A stretch of DNA of 64,000 nucleotides from Lasioglossum baleicum (Eukaryota; Arthropoda; Insecta; Hymenoptera; Halictidae), in the NCBI RefSeq assembly GCF_051020765.1, contig NC_134948.1, positions 2,782,501-2,846,500 on the forward strand. The letters are read 5' to 3'. The position numbers and the translations under genes are program-made. Shown here piece by piece: positions 56,088 to 64,000 of the stretch. The notes under the pieces are model-generated. The model saw only the letters and a list, made by a program, of their open reading frames with translations, made no database searches and had not been told where the DNA came from. How positions within the stretch are numbered: position 1 is the first letter of the stretch; each line of letters starts with the position of its first letter.

Positions 56088-57160
56088 GTCCAGTAGTCAG
56101 CAGAGAGGGAGAGATAATACAAGCCCATTGATCACATTGTCCCTCTAGAAAAATATGCTGGCACTACATCTAAAACTAAATTACCATGCTATAAAGCATC
56201 TACAGTAAGACATATGATTGTCGTGCTCTATCTAACCCAGATCAGTCCCAGAGTAGCTCAGGATTAGCAATGGATGATAACGTGAAGGTCCGAGTGTGGA
56301 TTCTACCTAATTTATGGATATCTCGGAAAACAAGCCGTATATAAAGAAAAAATTCAGATTATACTTCAACCCTTGCGTAGTCAACCAAAATGTACAGATT
56401 ATTGAAAACCTTTCTGTATTTAACATATTTACGTGAATTCTCATTATAAGATATAAATTCATTATAAATTATATATTAATAATTAATTAATCAATTAACC
56501 CTTAGAGCACTCGAATGGTGACTCCGAGGCGAGAAATTACTGCACCATTATCCAAATTATTGCTTACATTATCAAATGTGTCGGTATCTAATCAATTACT
56601 AAACATTCAGGTATTGCATGAGATGTTCTACCAATTTCGTATCCATAAAATTTCAAAAATCATCGGGGAATGGAAATATTTTAGGTCGGAAGAAATGTTT
56701 AATTTTCGAGTTGAAATAGCTCCGAGTGCAAAGGTTTAATTATATTAGCGAGTAAAGAACGGACATTCAGAGGAATTTTGTAATATTTTTCAGAGGGACA
56801 TTAACAAATTGTCGAAAGAAATACAGTAAACGAGTATCGGGTTCCCTACACAAGTGTTAAGATCATCTGAATCGGTTTGACACAGCTAAAACAATGACCA
56901 AAGATACATCGAAAATTCTCAAAGTTAGGCTAATTGAGCAGAAAGTAAAAGTCCACTTGCTCAAATCCGGAAAAACCAGAAAGAAGAACGAGAAACAATA
57001 TCGACGATATCCAAAGTCGCGCGTTAAACCACTGTGCGCCGGTTCGACGTTCTCGTCACGTGGCTAGCGCGTCACGCAGAAGCAGAGACAGAGAGAGAGC
57101 CTGGTCGTCAATCGTGGACGGTACGCGAGCGCGCACGTGTCAGGTTCGTGTGCGAGTAAG
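56088..57160. other. AT-rich non-coding DNA
   Basis: An A/T-rich palindromic patch lies at about 56450-56500. The frame 56515-56739 (74 codons, ATG start) has no recognised domain. No gene is supported. Confidence 0.45.
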
Positions 57161-58640
57161 TAACGCATATATATACAATATATCAGAGTACGAGAGAGGC
57201 TAAATAGAAGAAGAGGTCCGACAGCGGGGCTAATGTATTGAAAAAAGAAAGGGAGCCGAATCAAACCGTCCTTCTCTATCTTATTAAAACGAACCGCATC
57301 GTGCTCTTTCTCGGCTCGACGCGGCAGATCGATTCCCCTCTTCCTCGCTCGCCATCCCCTCTCTTACTCATTCCCCCACCAACCTCCCAAACACACGTAC
57401 ACCATAGAAAGAGAGAAACACATACTCTCTCGCAGCCTTTCCCTTTCTTCGGAACAGCTAACACTGCACACACATACGTACCACACGCACACAATAAACC
57501 GAGCGAGGCGATCGGAGCGCACAGCATGTGCCGCGGAGAGGGTTACTCACCCGTTCATCCTGATGGTAGATCTCCACGTTGACGGCTGTCCCCTAGCAGT
57601 TCGGATAAGCGAACTCTCCCGCGTTCCACGGTCCCCGGTACGCGAACTCCCGCGCGTTTCACGTTCCACGGCCCTGAGAGAGGCCACCGTATATACCGCG
57701 ATCTCAGCGACGACACGAGGACGCACCGAAAACAACAGGTTGCATGTGACACAGCGGCGGCACAAATATGGCGGCCGGAAAAATCGAGACGACTAAAGAC
57801 CCGGCGACCGACCGAGAGAGCCCGCGGATGGTCCAAACGCCCCGGATTACCGAGAACCAGCCTGTCCCCACTTAGCCGGCTACTCTCGCTTCCCTCGACC
57901 CTGTCTTTGTCCCACTGCACAGGGGGAACACCTTCTCACTCAGTCTCTGTTTCCAATGTCCCTCCCGCTAACGCTGTCTCGCTCTGGCTCACTCTGACTC
58001 GCTCTGTGTCTCGCTCTCTGTCACCGTGACTGGCAGCCAACCTCCTGCCGCTGCTCTTTCCGGTTTTTCTCTCGCAGGTTCGATCCCAAGACGAACCCGT
58101 ACGCTGTTCGAGGAGGCCGCCGCACCCGAGGACTGCACTCTCTCAGTGCCGTCACCGCCTCGATCGACGTAAACGTTCGAAACGATGCGGACTGCGGGCG
58201 GTCACACACGCGATCCTACCCTCTCGAGCTAACCCGACACGTACGCTGATCAACGATGATCCCACTGAACCCGTGATCACCGTACCCAGAAATCCCGCAG
58301 GACAGAGAAACAATGCACGCCTCCGAATCACGGGTTCATGCACACCGATATCTATCTCTCTAGCACGCACGCACGCCGTATCGTCGTCACCAGCGACAGA
58401 AGACACGCGCTGCCACTTTTGGCCCGTGGAATTTCGCGAGATAGATATTGCACCGTCCCACACGCCGTGCTCGGCCTGCCTGCCTGGCGACATCTCGCAG
58501 CCGCGATACGAATCCCCGTCTCGGTACTCCAGATTCAATCTACTTAAAACTCTTCGCCGAGTTTTTTTACTTCTTTGTCAAACTATTTCCTTTCCGATTC
58601 TTTAAATTACTCGGGGTTCGTCATTTATTTGAAGAACTTG
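57161..58640 (-). promoter_or_regulatory. Possible promoter / 5' exon region on the minus strand
   Basis: The block is rich in CpG and pyrimidine runs, unlike the AT-rich DNA on either side. On the minus strand, CTACCATCAGGATGAACGG is followed immediately by GTGAGTAACC, i.e. an ATG-AAC-GG start next to a consensus splice donor (ATG at 57558-57556, exon end at 57551). A TATA-like GTATATAC lies at 57690-57697. The ORF upstream of it (57765-57547) is in the same frame, so the exon could begin further upstream. The next exon cannot be identified. All of this is inference from sequence pattern. Confidence 0.25.
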
Positions 58641-59822
58641 TATGTCTGTCGTGTGCCCGTACAGTCTCCGATTGCTGTATTCGCATTAACAGGTGTAATT
58701 CGAAACAGTGAAACGATTGAAAGAATTCGAGAACGTCGATACTCGAGATTTTAAATTCTTGAATTTAAAAGAAATTGTTACTTCACTCCTGCAGAGTCAA
58801 ATTCGTGCAAATTTTATTTTCCATAAAAATCCAGTCGATTACTAACATGCGTATTTATTAGACTCTGCTCGAACTTCGTCGCAAGTCTGACTCGATGTTA
58901 TAGTGCAAGGGGTTATTAGCGGGCTTGTGATCTAAAATTTGTTATTATAAATAAGTATGTTTCAGAATGAACTGTATATAAAAATAAATATATGTAGGAT
59001 ACAAATATTGATCGTGTAAGACTGTTTTTATGGATTTTGTGGGAGGGATTCTTTGCTTGCTACAAATTAATTGATTCGCGACCATATGCGAGATGGGGGA
59101 TGGTCACTATGAGGGTCTGCATGTGTGCAGGTGTCTGCATTATCGCGGGAGTAAGCAGTCGTTGGTACAGTTGATCACGACAACAATATAGTTGAGTACC
59201 GAGAGCACCGACCAGAGACATGGAAACACTTCTTGATCCGCGTTGCACGTTCTGTGTGATTAATTGGCAATGCCAGGAGTTCGCTATTAGCCACGGAGTA
59301 CCATAATAAATGAAACGGAGGAGATAACAATATATTCACTCAACGATTAAGCCTGGAAAATTCAACTGGTGTAACTTGCACACATTAACATTTATCCATT
59401 TACATTTTACACTTCAGTTCAACTTGATGTTTGTGTATTCACTTATCCGACTTTTAAGAATATGTTTCATGGTATAAGACAATCCTAGAAAATAATAAAA
59501 TTGACAGAATTGATATTTGAAGGAGGAACTGGATGAATTTTTATTCCAGGAGTTTCAAGAGGTTTTGTTTGGGACTGGTTTCATTAGCCAAACAGTGAAA
59601 TGGAAGATGAGATCCTTGAACCTCTGCTTTCTCATATACTCCTAGTCCGTTGAACGTTTCTGTTTCTTTCAGAGCCACTGAAGCGGCAAATCTTCCTTCC
59701 CCTGGAAACCAGGCGAATTATAGAAGCCATTGGCGGGTCCTTTGCTGCGTTCCTAATCCTCCTGGAACCGTCTTCAGCGGCTAACTCGAGAACCATTTCT
59801 CGAACATTTCATGCGAATCAAT
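58641..59822. other. Unique non-coding DNA
   Basis: Ordinary AT-leaning sequence. The only frames are short (59060-59248 minus). I see nothing to annotate. Confidence 0.5.
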
Positions 59823-60275
59823 AAAATACAGCTCAACCACCATCATATTTTAGATACTGTATTTGTTCCTCTCCGTTCCTCTTCCAGAAATTCTAAGATA
59901 CACGTTTCTAAAATTTGTATACATAATACGGAAACGATTGGACAGCGGATTTTCTGCGTTTATAACAAAACTCAATACATACGTGTAATATAAAACAGCG
60001 AGAACATTAGCAGAATTTAAAAATTCTGTTCAATGAAAATCAATTTCTTTTTTAAAATACAGATCAATCACCATCATATTTTAGATACTGTAAAATTTGT
60101 TCCTCTCCGTTTCTTTTCCAGAAATTGTAAGATACACTTCTCGAAAATCTGGGATTGTAAAAGACAGCGGATTTTCTGCATTCATAACAAAATTGAATAC
60201 GTGTAATTTAAAACAGTGAGAACATTAAAAAAGAATTTAAAAATTCTGTTCGATGGAAATCGATTTTCATTTCAC
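59823..60275. repeat. Diverged 231-bp tandem duplication
   Basis: AAAATACAG(C/A)TCAA(C/T)CACC starts at 59823 and 60054. Both copies continue with CATCATATTTTAGATACTG, TTGTTCCTCTCCGTT, GACAGCGGATTTTCTGC and AATTTAAAAATTCTGTTC. Copies differ by scattered substitutions and small indels, so the duplication is old. The frame 59811-59993 is a by-product. Confidence 0.88.
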
Positions 60276-60331
60276 CCCGGTTTGTTCGAATCTAGGTACA
60301 ACATTTTTATTTTGGATAACGATCCGCTGTC
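60163..60331. mobile_element. Diverged GACAGCGG MITE
   Basis: The left terminus GACAGCGGATTTTCTGCATT and the right terminus TGGATAACGATCCGCTGTC are inverted; TA follows the right end. The body has ACGTGTAATTTAAAACAGTG, parallel to ACGTACAATTTAAAGCAGTA of the GACTGCGG family, so this is a relative with one base changed in the end motif (GACAGCGG). A second left end lies at 59941 in the upstream duplicate. Confidence 0.7.
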
Positions 60332-60333
60332 TA

Positions 60334-63300
60334 GTGATGATCTATGATGGTCTTGTTTATGTAGCTGTTATGTGGTGAAGTCACAAAGTCATTTGCACTT
60401 TTTTAAGTCACTGTTTTATATTTAGTATCACTGTGATATTTAATGTTCCACTATTTCTTTGTGCTACGATTAACTCTTGTACTCGACGAAAGGAAGCAGC
60501 TTGAAAGTTCTGTTCCTTGCAACGGATGGAGACAATGTTTATTTGGCGGGAAGGTCTGCGGTGTGAGGTTAGTTCCTTATTTATTCTTCAGTTACTCGAA
60601 CTCTACTTTCACCAACATAAATAAATGTTTATTCAATTGAATAACTACTTTAATGCAAAATAGATGTTTAATAGTGTAGTCGACACCTTTGCTTACGCTT
60701 GAAACACTAAATTGAAAGTTTTGAGGTTGTAAATACTACACGCGAGTAGTTAAAAGTTAAAAATTCGAGGGCCAGGTGATTTTCGAGGAAAGTCGAAAGA
60801 ACGAACGCGAAGGGATGAGTCGACTGCGCCCGTCTCCATGTTACCCTGGTCAAAGATGTTTCGTATTACACGTGGCTGTAAGCCAGAGAACCACCCTGGA
60901 TAACATCGAGCCGGCGGCAACAAGGGGAGCCTCTGTTTCGGGGAAATGCACGGGAACGGGCCCCCTCGTTCATAATTTTATGCTGTGCTCATGTAAAATT
61001 AGCATATTAATAAGAAAGACGGCGACAGCGGTTAGGATAGCAGGATGAACTCGCAGGAGGATCCTCTGCTCCTCCTCCCACTTTGAAGGATCCTTCCCTT
61101 GCTCCTCGGTTCTGCTGCGACCCTAATCACCGAGTCTCCGCATTTAGAACTCAATGGAGCGAATCTAATTGCAGTTATTACGATAATGCCCGGCCTGAAC
61201 CCCCTCGAACGATGTGTAAGTACAATGACCATTGCACGAGACCGATCATTTTTCAAGATAGAACCACCCTGCGAAATGTGATCATATATTCTTTGATAAA
61301 TCTATCGGTTTACGTGAATGACTATGCGTCAATATTGGCCGTGAAGAATCATTCTTTGTATTCACGGCTAATTAGTTCATTTCTGAAATGTACAGTTAGC
61401 TCGTGAAAGACATTGTGGCGTCATCTAGGGAGATCGCGGGGATAACGTGGAACTAAACGTCGCGTCGCCTGAAATATCTGCTAATGATACGAACGCAGAC
61501 ACAACGATACCACCGACGAGATACTATAAAGATTAAATTGAGTTCTGGTCCGCTTGACGCAGCACTATCGTTCGAGCAAAAGTTGAAGGGATAACAAAAG
61601 TGCAAATAATCTATCACGAGGCACTAGAACACGAAACCACCCTCAAACATTTATTTTCTCATACATGTTGCCCTCGAAGAAAAATCTTTTTCTAATTATA
61701 CAGAATAATTTTATAGAACCTTTCAAAAATGTTATTTATTATGCAGCAATTTTACAGTACCGTCTAATATAGAAAATTGCTCTGGTTTTGAAAAATATAG
61801 AAAGCATTATATTTTCGAAAGTTATACAAGACTGGCACCGTCGTATATTCTCAATATAAAATCCAGCATTCAGATCTGCGATGTTCCGTAATTATTAGAA
61901 TAGACACACTTCATTTTCCGAATATGATAATAGACAGTTTTGTCACGCTGGAGGAACACAATCGGAGAAAAAGAAAAATCCCTTCGCGCGAAAGGAAACC
62001 AGCCTCCAACTTGATTTCGGCGCTGAACTCCAGACCCACCATAGTCTCCTGTTCGCAGGGATATCACTTTTCATTTTTTTCATATCTCGACGTCGATTTT
62101 CGGCGTTTCTGGGTCACGTATCTGTCCCGAATACTTCTCCACCTCCTGCTCTTCCAATAAACAATGAACTCCCCGAAGGCAAACCTACGAACAACCCCAC
62201 AAACAATACAACTAACCATCATCTTCATCAAATTCATCCCCTTTTATTTTCTTCAAAGAAATGTCCAAGGAAAAATATCGCTGATGTGTCTTCGAAAGAT
62301 TTCAGTCGAAAATGATCAATTACCATTGACATCGACAGTGGATCATTTTTTAATGTGATCGTAATAATTTGGATTCTTCTTATATTCAATTTTCTATGTA
62401 TTTAGACAATGAAACGTGGCAGTCGTTCACGAAATGTTTAAGAATATTTTATTCGTGTTTTTGTTTGTTTCATTATCCGACCGGGTAAACTTTCTAGCTT
62501 CTTACGCTCACTGTGGGGTTGGAAAATACGAATAGGAGTAGGATGCTTCAATTCAATTTGAAAACTGCAAAAAATCGCGACAAACTGATGAGTAAAAAGG
62601 CTGTAAGATTTTTACCGAGAGCGCTAGAGTGTTGAAAATATGAAGATGGGTTCAGTTATGGCGTCTACTTGAAAAGAATAAGTACGTGCAAAGATCGAAC
62701 GCGCCACAGATTGGCCACCCCTGGGGTAAACGAACGATCCTTTGCGGAATGCTGCGTTCCTGGTACCGAACGTATCGTGATTTACTCTTGGCACTGGCTT
62801 TTCTCCCTTTCTTTTCCTCGTCCGTGAGCTTGTTACGCGAAACAGCTCTCGGGGTGCACGGTACACGAGACAATAGCTCGCGAACATGGGACCCTGGTTC
62901 CAGATGTATCGAGAACGATTCGACCTTCTCCATTTTGATGCCTGTAAACTTACCGATGTCTTCTCTCTAGCACGTTGTAACGCCCCTACTCTCCAACACC
63001 GTGAAATTATTCACTCGGAGAATTCGCCATTCACTCGACGAAAAACCTCTACGGACAAGCCCCCTCGTCAACAATTTCTAAACAATCTGCATGCAAACAT
63101 CAGAATTACACCTCGATGCTGTAACACCGAATTCCCAATTATATAAAAATCAGTTCCGATGAAATAATCGGCGGTCTTCGCGTGTCTAATGAATAATACG
63201 TAACGAGTCGAAAGGGGCTATGTATGTGTATAATAAATTACATAAACAGATAGATCGCACGAATAGATTCGTAAGGTGGAAAATTACAGGATCGTTTTTT

Positions 63301-64000
63301 GCGGTGGAATGTTAAATAACGCTGCTCCCAGCCGGATTTTCTAACGGGGAAGTGTAAAATGTTTAATGGAACGTGACAGCGAAAGCCTCGAGAGGGGTAC
63401 AGCGTGAACAGAAGCGCATTTGGTGCCATATTACATGCGCAGTGTAAACAACTCCGTTACATCGGTGGAGCAGGAGAATAAAGCAAGCGAGGAGGTGAAC
63501 ATGGCGGGAAACGTGACCAACCAGAGGCACATATTGGCGCGAAGCAGTGCATCATTCTTATTCATCGATTGCGAAACCTCCCACGTGCAATTGTTTCGTC
63601 GAAAAATATTATTTCGAGATCCCCGCGCTTCGCTGTTGAACTCTATCACTCGGAACACGTTATTTTCATTTTCGAAATATATTCATCGTATTTTTGAAGC
63701 TACATATAAGGAAATTGCTCGCTGGTTATCTATTGTCAAAATCGAGTCAGAGTTTCGCTCCAATATAAAATGAAATTCTTCTAATTTCTCGAAGGTTTCT
63801 CTGTAGAAAAAATAAAATAGGAACGTGTGCGGTTGAATGTTCTTCTTTCTTTTAAATGAATTATTTAGTGACCTCGTGTGTCGTGATTTATGATTTGTCA
63901 CGCAATTTTCCAGCTTTGGACGAGATAACAAACTTCTGATGTGTTTGGAACAATAATCATTTTCGTTTAATCATTTTCGATGGTACGGTGCTGGAGGCGG
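60334..64000. other. Unique non-coding DNA to the window end
   Basis: Mixed composition without tandem repeats or clear inverted repeats. Frames such as 61083-61406, 62686-62970 and 63420-63773 overlap minus-strand frames and lack domains. If an exon of a neighbouring gene lies here I could not recognise it. Confidence 0.45.

Noticed and set aside
58060..58110. GGTTCGATCCC, resembling a tRNA B box
   Set aside because: No A box at the right distance and no cloverleaf can be folded.

Overview
The window reads as non-coding nuclear DNA of an invertebrate, most likely an insect. A hymenopteran such as an ant is plausible from the CpG-rich unique stretches, the abundant GA/CA microsatellites and the many palindromic DNA-transposon relics, but the species is inference. 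No bacterial or viral gene organisation is present. No open frame reads as an intact conserved gene, and the frames longer than 100 codons are either tandem-repeat frames or frames in GC-rich DNA with no recognisable domain. The segment is therefore best described as intergenic DNA or the inside of one or more very large introns.

Layout. 1-4 kb: unique DNA around a degenerate minisatellite (1.2-2.1 kb). 4-6 kb: a TA-flanked palindromic MITE, a GACTGCGG-type MITE and a 410-bp palindrome. 8-9.6 kb: a tandemly duplicated GACTGCGG MITE followed by an 845-bp relative. 11.1-12.0 kb: a 30-bp minisatellite. 14-16 kb: a second palindromic TA-MITE, then a palindromic element carrying a nested TTAA-flanked MITE. 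17.2-18.4 kb: a 1,122-bp transposon with perfect 8-bp target duplications that encloses a 5S rRNA-derived block and a second copy of the 14.9-16.0 kb element. 18.9 and 39.5 kb: two copies of one 420-bp palindromic element. 22.3 and 28.1 kb: truncated TTAA-family copies. 24.1-24.7 kb: an 84-bp tandem repeat. 25.5-27.3 kb: 169-bp repeat arrays with an inverted remnant at 29.1 kb. 30.4-31.9 kb: a transposon with long inverted repeats and a transposase-like ORF split by a MITE. 34.5-35.8 kb: degenerate minisatellites split by two MITEs. 37.2-38.8 kb: 192-bp and 120-bp tandem repeats whose periods are multiples of three. 47.3-48.4 kb: a 91-bp higher-order repeat. 53.2-53.7 kb: a duplicated hairpin. 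54.3 kb: a further TA-MITE. 57-58.6 kb: a CpG-rich, pyrimidine-rich block that might be a promoter with a tiny first coding exon on the minus strand. 59.8-60.3 kb: a diverged tandem duplication ending in a MITE.

The genes do not form a pathway, because none is complete. What interacts here is mobile DNA: elements inserted in one another, and one copy often shows the empty site of another. The most unusual object is the 5S-containing composite transposon at 17231-18352. The second most unusual is the frame-preserving repeat block at 37.2-38.8 kb. No new defence, regulatory or metabolic system could be supported.
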